NCBI RefSeq assembly: GCF_047634355.1
Contig: NZ_JBLIAL010000005.1
DNA from: Porticoccus sp002341315
GTDB lineage: Bacteria > Pseudomonadota > Gammaproteobacteria > Pseudomonadales > Porticoccaceae
Length of the DNA stretch: 64,000 bases
Strand: one strand, 5' to 3'
Positions 1-7,490 of this stretch are shown here, piece after piece (within the stretch, counting starts at the first letter, position 1; each line of letters begins with the position of its first letter). The translations under genes were made by a program, and so were the position numbers. The notes below the pieces were generated by a model, which did no database searches, had not been told where the DNA came from, and worked only from the letters and a program-made list of their open reading frames with translations.

Positions 1-1446
1 CGGCAAGCGTTCGGCACCGATCAACTGGTAGTGTTCGTGCCCCTTGCCGGCGATCAGCACGATATCGGCATCGGCCGCTTCCCAGACTGCGCTCTGAATG
101 GCCAGAGCACGATCGGCAATGGCGTCCACGGCTGCACCTTCTGCAACACCCCGAACAATATCGGCAATGATCTCGTCGGGCTTTTCACTGCGCGGATTGT
201 CACTGGTCACTATGGTTCGATCAGCCAGCTGACTGACGATTGCACCCATTTGCCCGCGCTTGCCCCGATCACGATCACCGCCACAACCAAATACGCACCA
301 CAACTGGCCTTTGCAATGCTCGCGCAAGGTGAGCAACACCTGCTCCAGGGCAGCTGGCGTGTGGGCATAATCCACTATCACCATCGGCCCGACGCCTTTG
401 GTGATTTTCTCCATACGACCTATCACCGACTGCAACCCCGGCAGCACGCTCAACACCTGCTCCAGGGTCAGACCCTGAATGCAGGCAGCGGCCAGTACCG
501 CCAGCAGATTTTGTAGATTAAAGCGACCCAGCAGAGGACTGACGAGCAACCCCTCCCCCCAGGGCGTTACTACATTGGCCTGCAGGCCACTGACGGAAAA
601 TGTGATGTCCGAGGCATACACTGTGGCGGCAGGATTGCACAGTGAGTAGGTACACAAAGCGACGGACGGGGGCAACTGCAAGGTCATTTCTGCACCCACC
701 GGGTCATCGATGTTGATCACTGCGTGGGCCAGCCCGGGCAGAGTGAACAGCCGCGATTTGGCATGGGCATAACTCACCAGATCACCGTGATAATCCAGAT
801 GATCGCGACTCAGATTGGTGAATACCGCAGTATCAAATTCAAGGGCCGACACCCGGCATTGATCGAGACTATGGGAGGACACCTCCATCGCCACACGCTC
901 TACCGACGCATTGACAAAATCCGCCAACAACGCCTGTAACGTGATGGCATCCGGTGTGGTCATACCGGTTTCAGTGAGTGCCACCTGACCGTCGCGCGCC
1001 ACGCCACAACCCAGCGTACCGATTACTCCGGCCGGATAACCCGCCAGACTGAATAGCTGCGTCAACAACAGACTGCAGGTAGTTTTACCATTGGTACCGG
1101 TGATGCCGGTCAGGGACAGTGACGCCGAGGGATCGCCGTAAAAACGTCCCGCCAGTTCACTCAGCTGACGATTCAGGCCCTCGACCGGGATCACTCGCGG
1201 ATCCTGGCAATCGAGCCCATCCGCCTCGGCCAGCGCTGCGACAGCACCGGATGCCAGTACCTGGGACAGGTAGTCGCGGCCATCTGTTCTGGTACCGGGA
1301 ATCGCGATAAACAGTTGACCCGGCTCGAGCAGGCGACTGTCGAGACACAACCCTTTCACGGGTGTGCCGGCCAATGCGGCAGACAGGGACATCCCCGGCA
1401 ACAGGGTTGCCAGTGTTGGCAGCGGGGTGTTCACGGATGATGTCAT
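1..1446 (-). CDS. murE: UDP-N-acetylmuramoyl-L-alanyl-D-glutamate--2,6-diaminopimelate ligase MurE (3' end beyond window)
   Basis: Cytoplasmic Mur ligase that adds the third residue (meso-diaminopimelate in Gram-negatives) to the UDP-MurNAc dipeptide using ATP. The reverse strand reads openly from an ATG at 1446 to the window edge, 482 codons, so only a few C-terminal residues are missing (family about 490-500 aa). Seen: the N-terminal MurE domain, the Mur ligase P-loop GTNGKT at about residues 117-122 (bases 1081-1098), and close to the edge the C-terminal motif VLIAGKGHEHYQ. The ATG overlaps the ftsI stop by one base (TGATG), which points to translational coupling within the dcw operon. The assignment to MurE rather than MurF or MurC rests on the C-terminal motif and on its position directly after ftsI. 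Confidence 0.95.
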   Translation of the reverse strand, partial: MTSSVNTPLPTLATLLPGMSLSAALAGTPVKGLCLDSRLLEPGQLFIAIPGTRTDGRDYLSQVLASGAVAALAEADGLDCQDPRVIPVEGLNRQLSELAGRFYGDPSASLSLTGITGTNGKTTCSLLLTQLFSLAGYPAGVIGTLGCGVARDGQVALTETGMTTPDAITLQALLADFVNASVERVAMEVSSHSLDQCRVSALEFDTAVFTNLSRDHLDYHGDLVSYAHAKSRLFTLPGLAHAVINIDDPVGAEMTLQLPPSVALCTYSLCNPAATVYASDITFSVSGLQANVVTPWGEGLLVSPLLGRFNLQNLLAVLAAACIQGLTLEQVLSVLPGLQSVIGRMEKITKGVGPMVIVDYAHTPAALEQVLLTLREHCKGQLWCVFGCGGDRDRGKRGQMGAIVSQLADRTIVTSDNPRSEKPDEIIADIVRGVAEGAAVDAIADRALAIQSAVWEAADADIVLIAGKGHEHYQLIGAERLP

Positions 1447-3188
1447 CACGTGGCATCTCCGGGCTGACGATTGTTCAACACCACTTCCTGCTGGATATTC
1501 TCCAGCGATGGTGGAATTTTCAGCATTCTCAGGGCATCGGCGGTCACTTCGGAAAATACTGGCGCAGCCACTGCCCCACCAAAATAATCATCACCCCGCG
1601 GATCATTGATCACCACGACGGTCACCAGCCGCGGGTTGTCAGCGGGCACCATCCCGGCAAACATCGAGACGTAGCGATGTTTCTCGTAGCCGAATTTCCC
1701 CACCTTGTGCACCGTGCCGGTTTTACCTGCCACATCGTAGGAACTGATCGCTGCCCGGGTGGCTGTGCCGCCCGTTTGGGTGACATGGGTCATCATCTTC
1801 CGCATGGTGGTGGCCAGCTCTGGATCCACCACCTGCTCGCCGACTGGAACATCATCCACACTGAGCAGCGACACCGGTTTTTTCAAACCGTCGCTGGCGA
1901 TCACGGCATAGGCCTGGGCCAGCTGTAATGCTGTGGCAGAAAACCCGTGACCAAATGCAAAGTTGGCCCGTTCGATCGAGGGCCAACGGCGGTAGTCAGG
2001 CAGGCTGCCGGGGCTCTCTCCCGGGAATCCGGTGCCGGGACTTTTTCCCATTCCCACCCGATAGAACATCTCCCGGATATGCTCCGGTTCAAGGTCCAGT
2101 GCCAGCTTTGTGGTGCCCACCTGACTGGACTTGGTCAACAGCGTGGTCAGGTCAATCACGCCGTAGTTGCGATGATCGTAGAAGGTCTTTCTGCCGACCC
2201 GTATCGAGCCGGGGTTGGTATCAATCAGGGTTTCGGGTGAATACTTGCCGCTTTCCAATGCCGCCAGCACAGTGAACGGCTTCATGGTGGAGCCGGGCTC
2301 CACCAGATCGGTCACTGCGCGATTGCGCAGTGCATCAGAACTCAGCTGGCTGCGGTCGTTGGGATTGAAAGACGGCTGATTGGCCATGGCCAGCACTTCG
2401 CCGGTGCGCACATCCAGTATGACCACCGAACCCGATACGGCCTTGAATTTACCCATCGCCGCCTTGAGTTCACGGTAGGCGGCGTATTGCAGACGCAGGT
2501 CGATACTGAGAGCCAGGTTCTGTCCCGGCTTTTCGCTGCGCACCAGTGCCAGCTCCTTGATCACCCGGCCCTTGAGATCCTTGAGCACCTGCTTTGCCCC
2601 GGGCACACCGGTTAACAGGTGGTCGTAGGCGAGCTCCATACCCTCCTGACCACGATCATCAATATTGGTAAAACCCACCAACTGGGCTGCAACTTCTCCG
2701 GCCGGATAAAACCGTTTGTATTCCGGCTGACCAAACACTCCTGGCATTTCAAGTTTGAGCACCTGCTCCGCCTGCTCGGGTGTCACCTGACGCGCCAGAT
2801 ACATAAACTCCTTGTTGGCATAACGAGCCAGTCGCTGCTGCAGCTCCTCCCGGGTGATGGACAGCAGACTGGCCAGCTCGGTGAGCTCGGGCGCCCGGTT
2901 ATCCATCAACTTTGGATTGGCCCAGAGTGTTACAACCGGTGTACTGACAGCGAGCGGCTCGCCGCGACGATCGGTAATGACGCCCCGATAGGCCGGAATC
3001 GTTTCGGTCCGGACTGTGCGCGCCTGCCCCTGTATCTGCAAAAACTCATAACCACGGTCGACGTCCGGCAATACCTGCAGGCTGGCGATATGCCAGAAAC
3101 CTGCCACCGGCAGAATCGCCAGCACCATCACCACCAGCATGTAACGCCAGCGCTGAATGGTGAGCTTGTTGGGCCTGATGCCACTCAT
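1446..3188 (-). CDS. ftsI: Septal peptidoglycan transpeptidase FtsI (PBP3)
   Basis: Division-specific class B penicillin-binding protein that cross-links septal peptidoglycan with FtsW; inner-membrane anchored with a periplasmic catalytic domain. 580 aa, normal length. One N-terminal membrane segment lies at about residues 17-35, then the PBP dimerisation domain, then the transpeptidase domain with the SxxK motif S300-T-M-K303 and K489-T-G-T. The middle SxN motif, expected as S-S-N, reads S354-S-Q356 here. The start overlaps the ftsL stop by four bases and the stop overlaps the murE start. The classical -10/-35 signals lie far upstream at mraZ, so expression is probably operonic. Confidence 0.96.
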   Translation of the reverse strand: MSGIRPNKLTIQRWRYMLVVMVLAILPVAGFWHIASLQVLPDVDRGYEFLQIQGQARTVRTETIPAYRGVITDRRGEPLAVSTPVVTLWANPKLMDNRAPELTELASLLSITREELQQRLARYANKEFMYLARQVTPEQAEQVLKLEMPGVFGQPEYKRFYPAGEVAAQLVGFTNIDDRGQEGMELAYDHLLTGVPGAKQVLKDLKGRVIKELALVRSEKPGQNLALSIDLRLQYAAYRELKAAMGKFKAVSGSVVILDVRTGEVLAMANQPSFNPNDRSQLSSDALRNRAVTDLVEPGSTMKPFTVLAALESGKYSPETLIDTNPGSIRVGRKTFYDHRNYGVIDLTTLLTKSSQVGTTKLALDLEPEHIREMFYRVGMGKSPGTGFPGESPGSLPDYRRWPSIERANFAFGHGFSATALQLAQAYAVIASDGLKKPVSLLSVDDVPVGEQVVDPELATTMRKMMTHVTQTGGTATRAAISSYDVAGKTGTVHKVGKFGYEKHRYVSMFAGMVPADNPRLVTVVVINDPRGDDYFGGAVAAPVFSEVTADALRMLKIPPSLENIQQEVVLNNRQPGDAT

Positions 3189-3490
3189 TCCACTTTCTCT
3201 CCGGCACGCACAACAATAACTTCACCGGGTTTCGGCACCCGCATCTGCAATTCCGATTTGGCCAGTTGCTCCACGCGACTCAGCGAAGCCCAGGAACTCT
3301 GCTCCAGCAAATAGCGGCCCCACTCAACCTGAAGCGCATTGGCCTCCTGCTCAAGTTTGGCCAGCTCGTTGTAGAGCTGGCGACAGAGGTGACTGACATA
3401 GATCACCGACAGCGCCGAGAGCACCAACAACAGCCACAACACCGGCAGCCAGCCGCCCGCGCGAACGGACAAAGGACGTCTGGCAATCAC
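3185..3490 (-). CDS. ftsL: Cell division protein FtsL
   Basis: Small bitopic division protein that joins FtsB and FtsQ and activates FtsWI at the septum. 101 aa: a short basic cytoplasmic tail, one membrane segment at about residues 14-32, then a periplasmic coiled coil with regular leucines and glutamates (about 36-70). Sequence conservation in this family is low, so the call rests on size, topology and the invariant position between rsmH and ftsI. It overlaps both neighbours by four bases (ATGA type), as is usual for tightly coupled dcw genes. Confidence 0.9.
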   Translation of the reverse strand: MIARRPLSVRAGGWLPVLWLLLVLSALSVIYVSHLCRQLYNELAKLEQEANALQVEWGRYLLEQSSWASLSRVEQLAKSELQMRVPKPGEVIVVRAGEKVE

Positions 3491-4422
3491 GACAGTTTCT
3501 CCGCAACACGCATCACGGCACTTCTGGAACGCAGGTTAGCGGCCACTTCAGCCGAACCGGGTTTGCTCGCCTTGCCCACAGAGCGCATCCGCCGAACAAT
3601 ATCTTTCTCCATGATGGGCAGTCCTTTTGGCAGCGGCTTGCCGCGTTCTTTCTCCCGGATAAACCGCTTAACAATCCGGTCTTCCAGCGAGTGAAAACTG
3701 ATAACTACCAGCCGCCCGCCAACTGCGAGCACGTCCAGAATTGATGCCAACGCCAGCTCGAGGTCTTCCAGCTCGCGGTTAATAAAAATACGGATGCCCT
3801 GAAAAGCCCGAGTGGCCGGGTGTTTGCCCTTTTCCCAGGAGAGATTGGCTTCAGCGACAATCGATGCCAACCTCGCAGTGCGGGTAATTGGTTGTTCGTT
3901 GCGGGCGGCAATAATGGCTCTCGCCATACGCCGGGCAAAGCGCTCTTCGCCGTAGTCGCGCAGCACCCGTGTGATCTCCTGCTCTTCTGCGGTTGCCAGC
4001 CAGTCGGCCGCACTGATACCGGATTCCGGATCCATGCGCATATCCAGAGGCCCATCGCGAAGAAAGCTGAATCCTCGCGATGCATCATCCAGCTGGGGAG
4101 AAGAAACACCCAGATCCAGTAGCACCCCCTGAACCTCGCCTAACCTATGCTGGACCGAGACCATTTCAGCCAACTGCGCAAAGGAGCCACGGACTATCTG
4201 AAAGCGTTTGTCTTCGGCAAATTTTTCGCTGGCAACCTGACAGGCCACCGGGTCTTTGTCGATTCCCATCAGCCGACCCTGCTCACTGAGCGCGGCGAGA
4301 ATTCTGGTCGCGTGCCCGCCCCGACCGAAAGTGCCGTCCACGTAAAAACCGTCGGGGTCGGTGACAAGGGCAGTAACTGCCTCGTCCAGCAGAACGGTCG
4401 TGTGTTCGACCTGTGCCGACAT
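3487..4422 (-). CDS. rsmH: 16S rRNA (cytosine1402-N4)-methyltransferase RsmH (MraW)
   Basis: SAM-dependent methyltransferase that makes N4-methyl-C1402 in the decoding centre of 16S rRNA. 311 aa, typical length. The N-terminal residues read as the conserved HTTVLLDEAV opening, followed by the SAM-binding loop DGTFGRGGHA (about residues 29-38), the acidic GIDKDP strand end and the LLDLGVSSPQLD motif near residue 103. The C-terminal half carries VISFHSLEDRIVKRF. It is second in the dcw operon: 17 bases downstream of mraZ and overlapping ftsL by four bases. Confidence 0.97.
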   Translation of the reverse strand: MSAQVEHTTVLLDEAVTALVTDPDGFYVDGTFGRGGHATRILAALSEQGRLMGIDKDPVACQVASEKFAEDKRFQIVRGSFAQLAEMVSVQHRLGEVQGVLLDLGVSSPQLDDASRGFSFLRDGPLDMRMDPESGISAADWLATAEEQEITRVLRDYGEERFARRMARAIIAARNEQPITRTARLASIVAEANLSWEKGKHPATRAFQGIRIFINRELEDLELALASILDVLAVGGRLVVISFHSLEDRIVKRFIREKERGKPLPKGLPIMEKDIVRRMRSVGKASKPGSAEVAANLRSRSAVMRVAEKLS

Positions 4423-4439
4423 AGCCCCTTACCTCAGCA

Positions 4440-4895
4440 TTACAGTGACAGGGATTGCATTTCTACCGGTATCTGCAGATCACCTTCGCTGTCAGCCAGC
4501 CAGCTCTCTCTACCGGAATTCCAGTTTTCTTCGCTCCACAACTCAAAGCGGTGGCGCTGGCCTACCAGTACCACTTTCTTGTCCAGTTGCGCGTATTGGC
4601 GCAACTCCGGGGGGATCAGAACACGTCCGTTACTGTCCAGTTCCAGTTCTCGGGCATGGCCAATCAGGATTCGTTGCAACTTGCGCGTCAGCGGGTTGAA
4701 GGAAGGCAGCTCCGCTATTTCTTCTTCAATCTTTTCCCATTCCTGTAGCGGATAGATCAGCAGACATTTATCCTGTATATCGATAGTGGCAATCAGGCAG
4801 CCACCGCAGCTGGCTTCCAGGGAGGCACGGTACCGCGCGGGCATGGCCATACGCCCCTTGGTATCCACATTAATTTCGTTGCTGCCTCTAAACAC
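4440..4895 (-). CDS. mraZ: Transcriptional regulator MraZ
   Basis: DNA-binding repressor of the dcw operon, built from two SpoVT/AbrB half-domains. With the GTG at 4895 the protein is 151 aa and opens (V/M)FRGSNEINVDTKGR, matching the family N-terminus. The frame stays open another 23 codons upstream, but that extension would run through the operator repeats and has no family support, so I reject the longer start. The second half-domain is visible as LDSNGRVLIPPELR (about residues 84-97). The gene is first in the operon, directly downstream of its own operator at 4940-4964, consistent with autoregulation. Confidence 0.96.
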   Translation of the reverse strand: MFRGSNEINVDTKGRMAMPARYRASLEASCGGCLIATIDIQDKCLLIYPLQEWEKIEEEIAELPSFNPLTRKLQRILIGHARELELDSNGRVLIPPELRQYAQLDKKVVLVGQRHRFELWSEENWNSGRESWLADSEGDLQIPVEMQSLSL

Positions 4896-4939
4896 TGCTA
4901 TCGCCTGACTCAAAATGACAAGAGGAATGGGAGAGAAAA

Positions 4940-4964
4940 CCCACTCTGCCCCACTTTTACCCAC
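4940..4964 (-). promoter_or_regulatory. Triple MraZ operator (three GTGGG repeats, 10-bp period)
   Basis: Read on the minus strand, GTGGG occurs three times at exactly 10-bp steps (4964-4960, 4954-4950, 4944-4940), separated by 5-bp spacers. MraZ proteins are known to bind direct repeats of about this sequence and spacing upstream of mraZ. The repeats start nine bases after the -10 box, so bound MraZ would block initiation. Confidence 0.9.
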
Positions 4965-4972
4965 TTTTCGTC

Positions 4973-5000
4973 ACTATATGCCGACCAAGGCCAATGTCAA
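4973..5000 (-). promoter_or_regulatory. sigma70 promoter of the mraZ/dcw operon
   Basis: Minus strand: -35 TTGACA (5000-4995), 16-bp spacer, -10 TATAGT (4978-4973). This is close to consensus. The predicted start point falls just before the MraZ repeats, some 70 bases upstream of the mraZ GTG. Confidence 0.8.
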
Positions 5001-5372
5001 GGCAAAAAAAGGGACCCGAATCACGAAAAATGTTTCGAAAACTCAACAACTTGCGACAAACAACAGAAGGAAGAAAAATTGCTTGAAAAATATAGCGAAG
5101 ATAAACAATTCGCTAGAATCCGCCGTTAATGTTTTACATTAACTTTCAAATAACGATGCACGAGCAAACACACAGGAAGATTTTTTTGATTATTTTTTGA
5201 TCAAAACAGAGGGGCGAAAATGGGGTGATCCCGGCCCCGTATTCCGGCGGCATGGGGCTGTCGACTTTGATAAATTCCCGGGACTCAACGCGAACGTGAG
5301 CACCAGCCACTGGCAACGCTTGCCCATCAAGCCGATGAACAACAGGCTGTTCAGAAAGAGGGATAAAAAAAT
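5001..5372. other. Intergenic region between dcw promoter and rnpB 3' end
   Basis: About 370 bases without a supportable gene. It holds a perfect inverted repeat GTTAATG-TTTTA-CATTAAC at 5125-5143, a 12-bp palindrome TTTTGATCAAAA at 5195-5206, and, next to rnpB, a run of seven A on the plus strand (5365-5371; U7 in the rnpB transcript) that probably ends rnpB transcription. Open frames here are short, lack ribosome-binding sites and show no recognisable protein. Confidence 0.6.
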
Positions 5373-5757
<385 letters not shown>

Positions 5758-5919
5758 GCGGCAAGGTTAGCACGAAGCCAGCCCCGCTGGCGATTGGCAA
5801 AAGCGGCAAAAAACTCATTGCACAGCAGGCGTATTGGTCATTTTTTGATCTGATCGTGGTTTCTGCGAAGCGTTGTTGGGTAGCCTAGGTAATCTTGCGA
5901 ATCATACGGGACCAGAGAG

Positions 5920-6627
5920 ATGCAAAGAATCGTGGTAATGAACCCCAAAGGAGGCTGCGGCAAAACGACACTGTCCACCAACCTGGCCAGTTATTTCAGC
6001 CATCGGGGCAAAGTAACCACATTAATGGACCTGGACCCCCAGGGCTCGAGCGTGTTCTGGGCTCACAAACGGCCAGAGACAGCCTCCTACGTTCAGTTGG
6101 TGGATGCACACCACGCACCACAAAATGTCACTCGCAGCTGGGCAATTCAGCCACCCCGCAATACGGAAGTGCTGGTTCTCGACACGCCAGCCAGACCGGA
6201 TCTGGATAATCTCAGCCCATTGCTGCGTGAGGCGACCGCTATACTTTTGCCGGTGTTAACGGCCGAATTTGATTTGCATGCCATTGCCACTACCGTCCAG
6301 CAACTGCAGCGGATGCTGCCGTCCAAACAGACTATCGCCATGGTCTTGAATCGTGTGCCGCGAACTGTCACCACCGCCAGACAGGCAGATGTGTTGACCA
6401 AACAGCTTCGACTTCCGGTCATCGGCAGCCTGCGCAATTCGTGCAATTACCTCAACGCTGCCGGCCAGGGCCTCGGCATGGTCGAAATGCACGGAGCCCA
6501 CTACAAGGGTGATCAAAAAGATATCGCGCGCATTGCCGAATGGTGTGCTGGCAAAACATCGGGCAAGCCTGTCCGGCAATTCAGGCAAATCAGCCCGGAA
6601 ACCATTGCACTGGCCTGCAGTGCCTGA
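5920..6627 (+). CDS. Orphan ParA/MinD-type ATPase
   Basis: 235-aa member of the deviant Walker-A (ParA/Soj) ATPase family. Seen: KGGCGKTT near residues 10-17, the Walker A' aspartate in DLDPQGS (about 39-45), and the Walker B-like VLDTPAR (about 89-95). ParA proteins dimerise on ATP and position cargo on the nucleoid or membrane. There is no parB next to it and no parS-like repeat that I can see; neighbours are rnpB (minus) and rsmI (minus), so it is a single-gene plus-strand unit. It lacks the N-terminal helix-turn-helix of plasmid ParA proteins. I cannot name its cargo. The ATG at 5920 follows a purine-rich GGACCAGAGAG. Confidence 0.85.
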   Translation: MQRIVVMNPKGGCGKTTLSTNLASYFSHRGKVTTLMDLDPQGSSVFWAHKRPETASYVQLVDAHHAPQNVTRSWAIQPPRNTEVLVLDTPARPDLDNLSPLLREATAILLPVLTAEFDLHAIATTVQQLQRMLPSKQTIAMVLNRVPRTVTTARQADVLTKQLRLPVIGSLRNSCNYLNAAGQGLGMVEMHGAHYKGDQKDIARIAEWCAGKTSGKPVRQFRQISPETIALACSA

Positions 6628-6648
6628 CCGGCCATAACTGGACCGGCT

Positions 6649-7485
6649 TCAGTCGGGGCGCAATGAAAGCGCCAGCTGGTAAAGCGCGTTTTTCTGGCCG
6701 CCGGTAATTCTGGCCGCCAGTGCAGCAGCCTGTTTGACGGGCAGATCATCCAGCAGCGTTTTCAGGATTCTCAATTGCTCTGCCTCGGACGCGCTGACAG
6801 CATTAACGTTCCCTTTAACCATCACCACCATTTCGCCCTTTTGCTGGTTGCTGTCCGCGCAGACCTGCTGCAATATTGTCGTCAGGGTACCGGTCAGGAA
6901 TGTCTCGAAGGTCTTGGTGATTTCTCTGGCCAGCACCGCTTCACGGTCGGGGCCGAAGGTGGCAATCATATCCCTAAGTGTGTCGAGTATCCGGTGAGGG
7001 GACTCATAAAAAATCATTGTCTGGGCTGATCCGGCAAGGGTTTCAAATCTTTTCACTCTCGCGGCAGTTTTTGGCGGCGGGAACCCCTCAAAGCTGAACC
7101 GGTCACTGGGCAACCCGGAAGCGCTCAGGGCTGCAATAGCGGCGCAGGCACCGGGGATCGGCGTGACCCTGATGTCCTGCAACCGGGCCTCTCTGACCAG
7201 GCGGTAGCCTGGATCAGAGATCAACGGCGTTCCCGCATCCGAGATGAGCGCCACCGTCTGGCCCTGTACCAGCATATCGAGAACCCGGCCCATCTGTCGT
7301 TCATCGCTGTGATCGTGATAGGCAACCAGCGGTGTATCGATGCCGAGATGTTTCAACAATCGACCACTGTGACGGGTATCCTCTGCAGCAATGAGATCAA
7401 CCGCATGGAGAACCTCAACGGCTCGGGGTACCATATCACCCAGATTACCAATGGGCGTGGCCACCACATACAATTGACCCGGCAT
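6649..7485 (-). CDS. rsmI: 16S rRNA (cytidine1402-2'-O)-methyltransferase RsmI
   Basis: Tetrapyrrole-methylase-fold SAM enzyme that 2'-O-methylates C1402 of 16S rRNA, the base also modified by RsmH encoded 3 kb away. From the ATG at 7485 the protein is 278 aa and opens MPGQLYVVATPIGNLGD, the family N-terminus. Further motifs: AEDTRHSGRLL (about 34-44), LISDAGTPLISDPG (about 77-90) and IPGACAAIAALSASGLP. An in-frame GTG four codons upstream (7497) is the only alternative; I prefer the ATG because it matches the family start. The start lies only 5-14 bases from the divergent lpoA start, so its promoter must lie inside lpoA. Confidence 0.95.
   Translation of the reverse strand: MPGQLYVVATPIGNLGDMVPRAVEVLHAVDLIAAEDTRHSGRLLKHLGIDTPLVAYHDHSDERQMGRVLDMLVQGQTVALISDAGTPLISDPGYRLVREARLQDIRVTPIPGACAAIAALSASGLPSDRFSFEGFPPPKTAARVKRFETLAGSAQTMIFYESPHRILDTLRDMIATFGPDREAVLAREITKTFETFLTGTLTTILQQVCADSNQQKGEMVVMVKGNVNAVSASEAEQLRILKTLLDDLPVKQAAALAARITGGQKNALYQLALSLRPD
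7445..7474 (+). promoter_or_regulatory. Possible sigma70 promoter for lpoA inside rsmI
   Basis: TTACCA (7445-7450), 18-bp spacer, TACAAT (7469-7474). It lies within the first codons of the divergent rsmI gene and would start transcription 10-20 bases before lpoA. The -10 is good and the -35 is partial (four of six). Confidence 0.4.
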
Positions 7486-7490
7486 AAGAA

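Noticed and set aside
1362..1928. 188-codon plus-strand frame opposite ftsI/murE
   Set aside because: Antisense shadow of two confident genes, with no recognisable domain.
4896..4964. Upstream extension of mraZ
   Set aside because: It would translate the operator repeats; the family N-terminus begins at GTG 4895.
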